Assembly: GCA_964524145.1 (NCBI GenBank)
Contig: CAZGCA010000037.1
Coordinates: forward strand, 1 to 54,753
DNA length: 54,753 nt
Source of the DNA: CAZGCA01 sp964524145
GTDB lineage: Bacteria; Hydrogenedentota; CAZGCA01
Direction: 5' to 3'
Shown: piece by piece, positions 33,534-41,617 of the stretch
How positions within the stretch are numbered: the first letter of the stretch is position 1
How the letters are laid out: each line of letters begins with the position of its first letter
Notes under the pieces: generated by a model
Told to the model about the DNA's origin: nothing
What the model saw: only the letters and a program-made list of their open reading frames with translations
The model's database searches: none
Translations under genes and position numbers: made by a program

Positions 33534-33851
33534 GCACCGAAGGATTCCAACACGCTGGGCGGAGGCGTCATCCACGATCCGGGAACATCGAGTCAATATC
33601 GGGGCTGCCCTTTGCCCGTTGCCACTGGTATAATATGTACCGGTCTGGCATCTCGGTGCTGTGCATAGCTCCCCTGGCTTTTCTGATGGGTGTGCCGTTT
33701 CCTTCCGGGTTGAGGATTCTGAAGAACAACGATCAGGTTCGATTCATTCCGTGGGCGTGAGCAAGGAGAGTGTCGATATCATGACCTCGGTGAAGCCAGC
33801 GCCTTACGCCATCACGGTTGTACAATCAGAGAGCTGAGCAGAGGTGAAAAC
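33534..33851. other. Gap between folC and the carbamoylation cassette
   Basis: These 318 nt hold the membrane-protein remnant (33638-33760), a 26-codon open frame from GTG 33757 with no recognisable content, and the 3' side of the leftward DUF5989 gene. No clear terminator with a T-run is seen for either converging transcript. Confidence 0.5.
33638..33760 (+). pseudogene. Remnant of a polytopic spermidine-synthase-like membrane protein
   Basis: In frame with an open stretch starting at 33530, the text 'LCIAPLAFLMGVPFPSGLRI' then 'FIPWA' matches the transmembrane-loop motif of membrane spermidine-synthase-like (MFS-fused) proteins, which normally continue with Trp-Ala-x-Asn-Gly. Here a stop follows at once and the spermidine synthase domain is absent. 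It is read as a short decayed fragment at the island's edge. Family recall is moderate. Confidence 0.45.
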
Positions 33852-34001
33852 TCAGAAGAGTACGTATATAAGACTGGAGACTGTCGATCCCCCGGTCAGT
33901 GCCATGAGGAAACCCAGACACATCAGCATAATGATGATGGGCGCCAGCCAGAACTTCTTGCGCACCTTCAGGAACTCCCACATCTCTTTCAGGATTCCCA
34001 T
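33852..34001 (-). CDS. DUF5989 family small membrane protein (SxtK-like)
   Basis: A 49-residue frame from ATG at 34001, preceded by AGGGAG at ~6 nt; easily overlooked because of its size. It begins MGILKEMWEFLKVRKKFWLA, followed by one hydrophobic helix (PIIIMLMCLGFLMALTGG) and a short 'SSLIYVLF' end. This is the typical DUF5989 layout: amphipathic basic N-terminus and one membrane helix. In the cyanobacterial saxitoxin cluster a similar-sized protein (SxtK) follows SxtI and SxtJ. Here it is 9 nt after the SxtJ-like gene, completing the same order. The role is unknown; it presumably holds the complex at the membrane. Confidence 0.85.
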   Translation of the reverse strand: MGILKEMWEFLKVRKKFWLAPIIIMLMCLGFLMALTGGSTVSSLIYVLF

Positions 34002-34010
34002 AGCATCTCC

Positions 34011-34412
34011 CTAAAACTGCTTCAGGTATCGTTCTTTTGGCACTTCCTCGTCGGGGGGCGCTTCCCAGTAACTGGTGCTTTCAGGCTCGTATCTGCGTTT
34101 CATCGGGTCATGCCCCATTGCCCGCATTGCCACTCCCGCAGGAGTTATTACACAATAGTATACCACTATAAGTATAACATGAGTGACAACAAAACTGATA
34201 CCCGTTGCAACGCGGAGCCATATCCAAACGAAAGGTTTGAGCACAACCGGCACGATAACAGCTGCAGAGAAGACCGCGCATCCGGCAACGTACATCCACG
34301 CACGCACATGTCCCGTTCGCCACCAATGCACCGTCGCAAGGATGCATAGTAGTGCGGCGAAAACAATGCCGAACTTCCTAACCTCCTTTGTGTCCAAGCG
34401 TTGGTCGTTCAT
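34011..34412 (-). CDS. SxtJ-family membrane protein
   Basis: A 133-residue protein; the ATG at 34412 shares its A with the carbamoyltransferase stop (TGATG), indicating translational coupling. Three to four hydrophobic segments appear: 'FGIVFAALLCILATVHWW', 'MYVAGCAVFSAAVIVPVVL' and 'GISFVVTHVILIVVYYCVIT', followed by 'PAGVAMRAMGHDPMKRRYEP', a motif region typical of SxtJ proteins, and a polar tail. SxtJ homologues accompany NodU/CmcH-type carbamoyltransferases in many phyla; the biochemical role is not known. Confidence 0.87.
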   Translation of the reverse strand: MNDQRLDTKEVRKFGIVFAALLCILATVHWWRTGHVRAWMYVAGCAVFSAAVIVPVVLKPFVWIWLRVATGISFVVTHVILIVVYYCVITPAGVAMRAMGHDPMKRRYEPESTSYWEAPPDEEVPKERYLKQF

Positions 34413-36223
34413 CAATCGAGCACGTACTGTTTTGTCCAATCGACCTCCTCATGCCAGGGTTTCTGCTTCTTCTTGTCGAGCAGGAACGGGCCCATGATCA
34501 AGAAATCCATCTGTGTTCGCATAAAGCACGCAAACGCATCGTCCGGGGTACATACTATCGGTTCACCGCGGACGTTGAACGAAGTATTGATCAAGAGCGG
34601 ACAGCCGGTTTGTTCGGCGAAAGCACTGATCATCTCGTGGTAGAGCGGATTGTCGTCGCGTCGGACAGTCTGGATGCGTGCGGAGTTATCCACGTGGGTG
34701 ACTGCCGGTATCTCAGAGCGGACAACACGGCGTTTGTCCAGTCCTGAAAGCGACTCGGCCTCGGAACCCAGTCTTGCGAGCCGGTCCTGCCTGACGGGCG
34801 CGACTATAAGCATGTAAGGACTCTCCCTGTCAAGCTCGAAGTAGTCAGAGACACGGCCCTCGAGTACGGTTGGGGCAAATGGACGGAAAGACTCTCGGAA
34901 CTTTATCTTCAGGTTGATGACCGACTGCATGCTTGGCGAACGCGGGTCGCCGAGAATGCTTCGCGAGCCCAGCGCGCGGGGGCCGAACTCCATACGCCCC
35001 TGGAACCAGCCGACGACGTTCTGTTGTTCGACAAGCTCGGCAACGGTGCGTGGAATCTCTGATCTTTCGAGACGGATGAATGGAATCTCGTTCTCTTCAA
35101 GGTACGCTTCGACCGCGTCGTCGCTGAATGCCGGGCCTAGATACGACGCTTTCTGCATGCGCGAATCGGGCGTACGCGGGTTGTCGAGGTAGCTGAACCA
35201 CGTGAAAAGCGCAGCGCCAAGAGCGCCTCCCGCATCGCCCGCAGCTGGTTGAATCCATATGTCCTCAAATGGTCCATCGCGGAGCAATCGGCCGTTGGCC
35301 ACACAGTTGAGCGCGACACCTCCGGCAAGGCAAAGCCTGTCCAAGCCGGTCTGGGCGTGGACGTGCCGTGCCATGCGCATGATTATCTCCTCGGTGACGA
35401 CCTGGACCGACCGGGCCATGTCCATCTCGCGTTGCGTTATCTCCGACTCTGGTGTGCGAGGCGGCCCGCCAAACAGCCTGGCAAACCGTCTGTTTGTCAT
35501 GCGCAACCCAGCGCAGTAATCGAAGTAGCGCAGGTTCAACCGAAACGATCCGTCGTCCTTGAGATCAATGAGCTCACTGAGTATGGTGTCAACGTAGGAA
35601 GGGTCCCCGTAGGGAGCAAGCCCCATCAACTTGTATTCACCGCTGTTGACCTTGAACCCTGTGAAGTAAGTGAACGCGGAGTATAGGAGCCCGAGAGAGT
35701 GGGGGAAATTGAGGGTTTTGTGTATCTTAATGGTGTTAGCTCGCCCAACGCCAAAGGTGGCGGTGGACCACTCACCCACGCCGTCAACAGTAAGAAATGC
35801 CGCCTCCTCGAACGGGCTCGGGAAAAACGCTGATGCCGCATGTGATTCGTGGTGAGTGGTGAAGATGACATCACCCCCGTATCTCATCTCTCGTTTGATG
35901 GTCTCGCGCATAAAGAGTTTCTGCTTGAGCCACAAAGGCATCGCCTTGATAAACGACCGTATACCAGCGGGTGCAAAGCTGAGGTACGTCAACAGTATCC
36001 GTTCGAATTTGATGAACGGCTTATCGTAGAAGGCCACATAATCCAGGTCGTCCGCACGAATGCCTGCTTCGTCAAGGCAGTATTGGACCGCGTTGGCCGG
36101 GAAGGACGGATCGTGTTTCTTGCGTGTGAACCGTTCCTCCTGAGCCGCTGCGACTATATGGCCGTCGGCAACAAGTGCGGCTGCACTGTCATGATAGAAA
36201 GCGGAGATGCCCAGAATGTTCAG
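34412..36223 (-). CDS. O-carbamoyltransferase, NodU/CmcH/SxtI family (CTG start)
   Basis: The full-length homologous frame is 603 residues and begins at CTG 36223 (family opening 'NILGISAFYHDSAAALVADG'). No ATG, GTG or TTG exists between the in-frame stop at 36235-36233 and GTG 36037, which would delete 62 conserved residues. GAGG lies 7 nt before the CTG, and the CTG overlaps the previous stop (CTGA). The ASKHA domain has 'AAAQEERFTRKKHDPSFPA', 'HHESHAAS' (124-131), 'SGEYKLMGLAPYG' and 'LCLAGGVALNCVANG'. The C-terminal YrdC-like-partner half has 'GRMEFGPRALGSRSIL'. It moves carbamoyl from carbamoyl-phosphate, via carbamoyl-AMP, to a hydroxyl of an unknown acceptor. Confidence 0.9.
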   Translation of the reverse strand: MNILGISAFYHDSAAALVADGHIVAAAQEERFTRKKHDPSFPANAVQYCLDEAGIRADDLDYVAFYDKPFIKFERILLTYLSFAPAGIRSFIKAMPLWLKQKLFMRETIKREMRYGGDVIFTTHHESHAASAFFPSPFEEAAFLTVDGVGEWSTATFGVGRANTIKIHKTLNFPHSLGLLYSAFTYFTGFKVNSGEYKLMGLAPYGDPSYVDTILSELIDLKDDGSFRLNLRYFDYCAGLRMTNRRFARLFGGPPRTPESEITQREMDMARSVQVVTEEIIMRMARHVHAQTGLDRLCLAGGVALNCVANGRLLRDGPFEDIWIQPAAGDAGGALGAALFTWFSYLDNPRTPDSRMQKASYLGPAFSDDAVEAYLEENEIPFIRLERSEIPRTVAELVEQQNVVGWFQGRMEFGPRALGSRSILGDPRSPSMQSVINLKIKFRESFRPFAPTVLEGRVSDYFELDRESPYMLIVAPVRQDRLARLGSEAESLSGLDKRRVVRSEIPAVTHVDNSARIQTVRRDDNPLYHEMISAFAEQTGCPLLINTSFNVRGEPIVCTPDDAFACFMRTQMDFLIMGPFLLDKKKQKPWHEEVDWTKQYVLD

Positions 36224-36717
36224 CGTTTTGCCTCAGTCTGTTGCACGCGATCGGATGCACGTTCCTTCCACCGACAGTACTCCTTCCACACCACAGGTTT
36301 CAACAGCTCTGCCACCAGCAAGCATCCTGCTGCGTTCATATGTGCATCGTGTTTCCAATAGTAGTGTTCAGGACACTGTGTCTGCAAGAGAACTGACCGT
36401 AGTTCAATGTTGGGAACATCCAGACGCTCGAGCATCTGTTTGGTTCGCCGGGAGTTCGTAGAGAAATCGTAGGGCAGGGGGTCGGCCTCTGTGTTGTTAA
36501 CCATGATGTGCGCCATCTTGCTTCCAAGTTCGTACTTCGCGGGGATCGCATAGGCGTGAAAGGCAATACCTCTCTCGCAACCCTCATCACGAAGCTCCCG
36601 AAGACAGGTCTCGGTGAGGCGCCACCCTTCTTCCAGTTCTGGATAGTAATTCTTAAGATACGTCTCCATCTGCCAAGGTCTTCCAGGAATAACGGGATAG
36701 TCCTTTTCTTCTGACAT
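36220..36717 (-). pseudogene. Partial second copy of the SGNH-protein C-terminus
   Basis: From ~36699 to the stop at 36220 the frame encodes a diverged copy of the last ~160 residues of the SGNH protein next door: 'YPVIPGRPWQMETYLKNYYP' against 'YPAIPGRPWPLETSLKEYYP', 'IPAKYEL', 'YDFS.NSR' and 'DAHMN..G' are shared. The GDS box and membrane helices are missing, so it cannot be a complete enzyme. An ATG at 36717 has no ribosome site. The open frame upstream to 36957 is fusion debris. It could still be translated and couples by CTGA to the carbamoyltransferase, but I read it as a duplication relic. Confidence 0.65.
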
Positions 36718-36747
36718 ATGCGATAAGTGCTTCATCTGGAGGCTCGA

Positions 36748-36902
36748 ACCGGTCCAGCCACGGCGGGGACACTTGGGCTTAGGCTCACGAATCCCTGTAT
36801 TGCCTTGGCTGGAAGCGACGGGTTGCGTTTCGTTCGCGTGAACCGTTCTTCCTGAGCAGGCGCGACTTCGCTCTCTAGAATGCGGAAATTCCCAGGATTC
36901 AC
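36748..36902 (-). pseudogene. Mosaic scar: carbamoyltransferase N-terminus fused to methyltransferase fragment
   Basis: At 36902-36795 the DNA matches the start of the carbamoyltransferase gene with a 2-nt and a ~35-nt deletion: 'VAPAQEERFTRTKRNPSLPA' here corresponds to 'VAAAQEERFTRKKHDPSFPA' there. Its start would be a GTG overlapping the SGNH stop. At 36792-36748 another frame gives 'IREPKPKCPRRGWTG', matching 'IREPQVECPCCGWTG' of the methyltransferase at 39.1-39.9 kb. The partial SGNH copy then follows. Several recombination events must have joined these pieces. Confidence 0.7.
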
Positions 36903-38689
36903 TTTTGCGCCTCGCCGCTTGTCTGAGAGCCACCCGCGGAGTGCAGCCAATGACCATACTCCTTCCACACTATGGGCTCAAGTTGACTCGCCACAAACTC
37001 GTTACCAAGATGGTTCATATGCGCGTCTTCCACAAAGTAGTAGTCCTCCGGGTGTTCTGTCTCCAACAGTCCTTTGCGCAGATCGACATAGGGGACCCGC
37101 AGATCCTCAAGCAGTTGATGTGCGTACCGCGAATTCTTTGAGAAGTCGTAAAGGTCAGGATCGAACACGCCACCGAAAGCGCGGATTATGACTCGCCTCA
37201 TTTCCTCAGTGAGTTCGTACTTGGCAGGGATCTCTAACGCATACAGGGGTATGTTCCTCTTGACGCACTCGTCGCGCAGTTCGTCGATGGCGTTTGCCGT
37301 GAGTTGCCACCCTTCGTCGAGTTCCGGATAGTACTCCTTGAGCGACGTTTCGAGCGGCCAGGGTCTTCCAGGAATGGCCGGGTATTTCGGCTTTCGCCGA
37401 CCGCTCGGTGCGCGAGCGACCGAGCTTCCTTTGAGAATGCGCCATCGGCTGTGCAGAAACACAAGTAGGTGGCTGTGCCTGCGGAGGAAATTCCTGAGCC
37501 GCCTGCTTGGCGTGAGTTGCGAGAGCATTTGATCGAGGTTCTCTTGCCATTCAACCTGTGTACTGCGCATACACTTGCCTGCCATCCGAAGATTGTCGCG
37601 AATGTCATTCTCGGGAAACAGCTGGAGAATCACAACGTTGGGTTGCAGGGCGAATCCCAATTCCCGCATTTTCGACAACTCCTGTATCGTCCCGTACGCA
37701 CCCACCCCGAAATTGACTACGGAAATCGAAGCGCCGGGATGTTTGTTGTGGAGGAATTGCTCGAGCTTCTTGGGGAACGAATCCGCGATGCTGACCATGT
37801 GGCCGGCAGTAAACGAATCGCCGACACAAATGACGCGGAACATCTCGGGCGTCTTGGGAGCTATCTCGGAGTCCCTGAGCCTCAGCGAGTTAGTTATGAA
37901 TGGCTCGTCCGGCTGCCTTCCTGGTACGGAAGGTGCATAATCGAATATCCGTGTTGGGTGGGGGCGATACGCGCCTGTCGGTTTCAAGTGGGCTTGGGGA
38001 AAGAACACTCGCATGATTATTTCCAGGGCGACAACGCACACTATCACCGTCCCCGTCAGTAGCAAGAGATCTTGCAGTTTGATACGAGCAATAGATCGAC
38101 GGATTGGCGTGCCCCCCTGCCCGACATAGTGTCGATACCAGCGTCGAAAGACGTATAAGGTCGCTAGGCCGACAATAAGTATTGTGGGCGATTGATGGGG
38201 GTGAACCAGCATTGTGCGGATCAACGCAACGGGTATAACCAGCAAGAGGAATCCGAGAAGAGGAAGCGTCCTCCTTGTGCACCACCTGACGACCACCCGC
38301 ACAACCCTGTTATCAGCCAGAAGTCTGTTTTTGTAAAGGAGCAGCGACAAAAGGACTGCTCGGCCCGCAAGCAGGGCATTGAACCAGTCCAGCGGCGCGC
38401 TTACTCCGAAGAGCGCCAGTATGACATAGAGGATGAGACACCCGGCCCAGCAAGAGAGCGCAATGGGCGACAAGAATGCTGCTTCCAAGACCCCGAGCGC
38501 GGGGCTCGTCGCCGGAAAACCCAACGACTCCAGCACGATAACGGCGGCACGGAGTACTACTCCGGCTACGCGCGCGATATCGAATCGTTCCGGTACCGGC
38601 CCAGGCCCGGTACTCGGCTCTTGTTTCCTGAACATACCCGGTTTATCGCTTATCCCCGTTGCGGTGAGTTCGACGGCCCACTGCTCCAT
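36899..38689 (-). CDS. Membrane-anchored SGNH/GDSL hydrolase-like protein
   Basis: Up to 596 residues from ATG 38689; the promoter just upstream would leave a 2-nt leader, so ATG 38635 (578 residues) may be the real start. About six membrane helices lie in residues ~40-240 ('CLILYVILALFG', 'LPLLGFLLLVIPVALI', 'LLLLTGTVIVCVVALEIIM'). The SGNH domain follows: 'VICVGDSFTAGHMV' (nucleophile Ser), 'VNFGVGAYGT' (Gly block), 'LQLFPENDIRDN' (Asn block) and 'DAHMNHLGN' (Asp/His). Such proteins often acylate or deacylate surface glycans. It is translationally upstream of the carbamoyltransferase, and the C-terminal 160 residues are duplicated at 36220-36699. Confidence 0.85.
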   Translation of the reverse strand: MEQWAVELTATGISDKPGMFRKQEPSTGPGPVPERFDIARVAGVVLRAAVIVLESLGFPATSPALGVLEAAFLSPIALSCWAGCLILYVILALFGVSAPLDWFNALLAGRAVLLSLLLYKNRLLADNRVVRVVVRWCTRRTLPLLGFLLLVIPVALIRTMLVHPHQSPTILIVGLATLYVFRRWYRHYVGQGGTPIRRSIARIKLQDLLLLTGTVIVCVVALEIIMRVFFPQAHLKPTGAYRPHPTRIFDYAPSVPGRQPDEPFITNSLRLRDSEIAPKTPEMFRVICVGDSFTAGHMVSIADSFPKKLEQFLHNKHPGASISVVNFGVGAYGTIQELSKMRELGFALQPNVVILQLFPENDIRDNLRMAGKCMRSTQVEWQENLDQMLSQLTPSRRLRNFLRRHSHLLVFLHSRWRILKGSSVARAPSGRRKPKYPAIPGRPWPLETSLKEYYPELDEGWQLTANAIDELRDECVKRNIPLYALEIPAKYELTEEMRRVIIRAFGGVFDPDLYDFSKNSRYAHQLLEDLRVPYVDLRKGLLETEHPEDYYFVEDAHMNHLGNEFVASQLEPIVWKEYGHWLHSAGGSQTSGEAQK

Positions 38690-39084
38690 CTGCTGTAAAT
38701 GTACGCGACCACAAAAGAATTGTCAACAATGGCGGGATTTGCGCGATGCAATGTGCACGTGTTCTCAAGTGCTTCTGCGTTATCCCTGGAAAGAACACTC
38801 AAGAGGACACAAGCAACTCGTGGTGCGACATCTCGGCGAGCGTGTTTTCATCAGGCGGCAAACGCCGAAACGTGCCCCCGCGTTGTTCCAAGCGGCGGCA
38901 GAGCATGTGCACCAGCCCGTGGCCGTTTCCACGTCTCGTCCGCCGTCGGCGAGGGACGGAAGGAACCCCCTGGCTGTCGCGTGAGCCAAGGCTCTTCATG
39001 ACGTAACAGGCGTTCCACTGGCAGATGGTACGTGCCCGGCGCCAGGATTCGGTCGGGCCCTACCAAGTGAGTATCTGGTGCGGA
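38690..39084. other. 395-nt stretch without a convincing gene
   Basis: It lies between the methyltransferase stop and the SGNH gene. It contains the SGNH promoter at its left end. Short minus-strand frames such as 'DRILAPGTYHLPVERLLRH' (frame ending 38851) and 'RLEQRGGTFRRLPPDEN' (frame ending 38799) have coding-like composition but shift frame relative to one another. They may be remnants of a lost gene; I recognise no family. Confidence 0.35.
38698..38726 (-). promoter_or_regulatory. Promoter of the SGNH-carbamoyltransferase-SxtJ-DUF5989 operon
   Basis: Minus-strand TTGACA (38726-38721), 17-nt spacer, TACATT (38703-38698). Predicted start ~38691, only 2 nt before ATG 38689, so either a leaderless message or a start at ATG 38635. 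Confidence 0.6.
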
Positions 39085-39906
39085 TTACACCCGTCTGACA
39101 CAGCGGTACACCACTTCCTTGTCCGGAATGCGGTATCGCCGAATCTCGTCGGGCGACAGGATTGATGCAGGTTTGATCTCCTCGTACGCGAACCGGCCGA
39201 GGCGGTACTTGAAGTCGGGCAACGCGTACGCCCAGATATGGTCGTAGATGTCCGGGTCCGGTTCCTCCCACTCGACTGTCTCGTCGAGGTTCATGTCGAA
39301 CGGAACCATTATATAGGCAACGCCTGTCGGTGCAAGTATGCGTTCGAGCTCCGCAACGGCTTGCAGATCATCGCGCACATGTTCGAGCACGTGCAGGCAA
39401 AAGACCACCTCGAACGACGCGTCTTTGATCGGCAGGTTCTGTATGTCGCATCGAAAACGCATACTGTCGTAGTGAAGGAGGAGATCCCTGCTGAAATCCG
39501 TCGCGAAGTACTGTAGCGCTGGGTTGCGTTTGATAAGATTGCGAACAGGGCCTTCCGGGGCGAAGTGCAATGCGGCCCCCTTACGGCTGAAGAGTTCCGG
39601 GTCGTGGCGCGTCATGTAAAGGTGGAGCAACCTGTGTCGTTCGCACCCGCCGCAGTTCGGACAGATGACGCTCGGCAACCAGAACTTGGTTGCATCCATG
39701 GTGTAGAAGTCGTAGCCCGTCCAGCCGCAGCAGGGGCACTCGACCTGTGGCTCGCGGATCCGTTTGTTGCGTTGGCTGACATAGAAATCCTGGGTTCTGC
39801 AGCGCAGGAATATCAGAGCGGAACGCACGCCCTTGTACCGAAGACGCCACACGAACAGTCGAAACGACTCTATGATATACCGTAACAACACAAAGAATCT
39901 TGTCAT
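39085..39906 (-). CDS. Class I SAM methyltransferase with N-terminal zinc ribbon
   Basis: A 273-residue protein from ATG 39906. After an amphipathic basic N-terminus there is a zinc ribbon, Cys57-x2-Cys60 ('VECPCCGWTGYDF') and Cys82-x2-Cys85 ('ICPNCGGCERHRLL'). The SAM domain follows: 'AALHFAPEGPVRNLI', 'YFATDFSRDLLLHYD', 'CDIQNLPIKDASFEVVFCLH', 'VLEHVRDDLQAVAELERILAP' and 'GVAYIMVPFD'. The arrangement resembles methyltransferases in surface-glycan or O-antigen loci; the acceptor is unknown. It has its own strong promoter. A fragment of a related gene is fossilised at 36748-36792. Confidence 0.88.
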   Translation of the reverse strand: MTRFFVLLRYIIESFRLFVWRLRYKGVRSALIFLRCRTQDFYVSQRNKRIREPQVECPCCGWTGYDFYTMDATKFWLPSVICPNCGGCERHRLLHLYMTRHDPELFSRKGAALHFAPEGPVRNLIKRNPALQYFATDFSRDLLLHYDSMRFRCDIQNLPIKDASFEVVFCLHVLEHVRDDLQAVAELERILAPTGVAYIMVPFDMNLDETVEWEEPDPDIYDHIWAYALPDFKYRLGRFAYEEIKPASILSPDEIRRYRIPDKEVVYRCVRRV

Positions 39907-39978
39907 ACTTCGTTACGTCCGGTGATAGTGTCAGAACCCACTCTCGCCGTGCAACAGGCAGGGCAAGTGTTGGTCGCT

Positions 39979-40007
39979 ATTCTATAAGCAGACTGCCGCA
40001 ATGTCAA
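39979..40007 (-). promoter_or_regulatory. Methyltransferase promoter
   Basis: Minus-strand TTGACA (40007-40002), 17-nt spacer, TAGAAT (39984-39979); one mismatch in all. Predicted start ~39972, with a ~66-nt leader to ATG 39906. Confidence 0.7.
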
Positions 40008-40101
40008 CGCTCCGGCTGCTCGGTCAAGGCGCGCACGGGGCAGGGCACGGCGCCAACGCAGTGCAATGCAGCGCCGGCGCGACACGGAAGCGAAATGAAG
40101 A

Positions 40102-41172
40102 TCAGGCGTCGGTACACGTGCAGTACCGCTTAGGGCAGGTTACGCAGTGGTTCGGGAAATCGGGAGGCGCGGCGTCCGGGTCGGTAACGTACTTGCGCAG
40201 GTAGACCATTTTCTCGTTGTTCCAGATCTCATCAATATGTTGCTCGGCAAGATTGCCAACCGCCTGGGACGGTTTGAAGACGATGCAGCATGGGAAGACA
40301 TCCCCGTTGGCGTTCACCACGAGCGTCGTCCAAAGGTTGCGGCATTCAGTGTGAATCAGACCATCGTCAAAGCGCGTGTAACTCCCAGGCGATGCATCCC
40401 CATGTTTATCTTTCACCGACTCCGCTATCCATTCATCTCTCAACTCGGTGGGGACCCAGAAATGCTCAAGCGCAACAAACTCCGCGCCGACATCAAAGGC
40501 AAGCCGCCTGGCATCATCGACTTCGCGCTCGTTGTGCTTGCTCAAAAGCATCTTGTAAATTACCACCGGCGTGGGGGAGCCGACGGCCTTTTTGGTCTCA
40601 TTCAGTAGTCTCATATTGCTGATGACACGGTTGAAGTCTCCGTTTATGCGATACTTCTCGTAGGTCTCTTGTGTGGCGCCGTCTACCGAAACGGTCAGTT
40701 CATCGAGACCGCTCGCGATAAGCTTGTCAAAGAATCCGGCGTCGTAATCCTTTGCTGAAAAACTTGTGTCGAGCCGGGTGTAAGCATGTTTCTTGTGGAA
40801 AAAGCCGATGTATTGGCTAAGATGAGGGTTCATAAGAGGCTCGCCCCAGTTGTACAGATTCACAAGGGTCAGCAGCTCTGCTCGAATGTTCGACACAACC
40901 TGTGCGAACGTCCCGGGTTGCAGAAGCTCCTTTTTCAGCTCGGAGAAACCTCCGCCGGTTGCGCAGAACGGGCACTTGAGGTTGCAGATCGTCGACGGGT
41001 CCAAATAAAGAGAGGGCGGATTGCTCTTCAGGCGGGTGGACTGACGACGAAGCTCAGCTTCGTTTAGCACTTCATTGCGTTGCTTGCGCCTTTGATCGAG
41101 GAGGCGATTGATTCTCGCCCGACGGTTGCCGTGGCGAATGAATCGATATGCTCGGCCAAGAAACGTCCACAT
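40102..41172 (-). CDS. Radical SAM/SPASM protein
   Basis: A 356-residue protein with Cys63, Cys67 and Cys70 (CNLKCPFC) for the radical-SAM cluster, 'NLYNWGEPLMNPHL' (the GE motif for SAM), 'ELTVSVDGATQETYEKYR', and a C-terminal SPASM region: 'CRNLWTTLVVNANGDVFPCC', 'NLAEQHIDEIWNNEKM' and 'HCVTCPKRYCTC'. SPASM proteins carry extra Fe-S clusters and modify peptides, sugars or cofactors. A basic, helical N-terminus (residues 1-45) precedes the core. The stop lies ~95 nt beyond the methyltransferase promoter. Substrate unknown. Confidence 0.9.
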   Translation of the reverse strand: MWTFLGRAYRFIRHGNRRARINRLLDQRRKQRNEVLNEAELRRQSTRLKSNPPSLYLDPSTICNLKCPFCATGGGFSELKKELLQPGTFAQVVSNIRAELLTLVNLYNWGEPLMNPHLSQYIGFFHKKHAYTRLDTSFSAKDYDAGFFDKLIASGLDELTVSVDGATQETYEKYRINGDFNRVISNMRLLNETKKAVGSPTPVVIYKMLLSKHNEREVDDARRLAFDVGAEFVALEHFWVPTELRDEWIAESVKDKHGDASPGSYTRFDDGLIHTECRNLWTTLVVNANGDVFPCCIVFKPSQAVGNLAEQHIDEIWNNEKMVYLRKYVTDPDAAPPDFPNHCVTCPKRYCTCTDA

Positions 41173-41617
41173 CTCTCCGTCCGGTGATGCCGCCCGTCCA
41201 TTTCCGGATCGGGCCGTTGGTCGTCAGTAATACCAGTCCGCCAGAAACAAAAGAATACCAGATCGAAGTGTAGCAGATGTCGTCCCCCAAAGGCAAGAAA
41301 GCGCCGGTCTGCGGGGATCGCAGGCGCGCCGCGCGACCTTGCCTGACCGGATGCCGGCTATGATAGGAAGGCTCCGGTGCCGGCCTTGACAGAGTATCTC
41401 GGTTGGTGTACAGTAAAAGGTTGGTACAGGTGTGGTGCGTGTGGAAGCCGAACCGCGAAGCGGTCTGCACAACAGGCTTCCGACGGCTGACACCGCCAGT
41501 TTGAATTCGCTATTTGAGGCCGGGGCGGCATGGGTTGCGTAGAGACTCAAGATGCCGGAACCGGGCGTACGATGATGAGAGTAGTGTGACCAATGGTTGC
41601 TGTCACCGCCGTAGTAA
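41173..41617. other. Divergent regulatory gap between two radical SAM genes
   Basis: A 445-nt gap with no convincing gene; open frames on the minus strand here are short and of low-complexity composition. A promoter for the rightward radical SAM gene lies at 41386-41414, leaving a ~200-nt leader in which I found no obvious fold. No clear promoter could be assigned for the leftward gene. Confidence 0.5.
41386..41414 (+). promoter_or_regulatory. Promoter for the rightward radical SAM gene
   Basis: TTGACA (41386-41391), 17-nt spacer, TACAGT (41409-41414, two mismatches). Predicted start ~41421, about 200 nt before ATG 41618. Confidence 0.5.

Larger units (their letters stand above)
36220..37384 (-). 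repeat. Diverged tandem duplication (two ~480-nt units)
   Basis: Unit A is 36899-37384 (end of the SGNH gene) and unit B is 36220-36699 (relic). Both are followed, in transcript order, by the beginning of a carbamoyltransferase (intact after B, decayed after A). The natural unit was therefore SGNH-end plus carbamoyltransferase-start, duplicated in tandem, after which the inner carbamoyltransferase copy decayed. Confidence 0.7.

Noticed and set aside
33757..33837. 26-codon open frame after the membrane-protein remnant
   Set aside because: Short, no ribosome site and no recognisable sequence.
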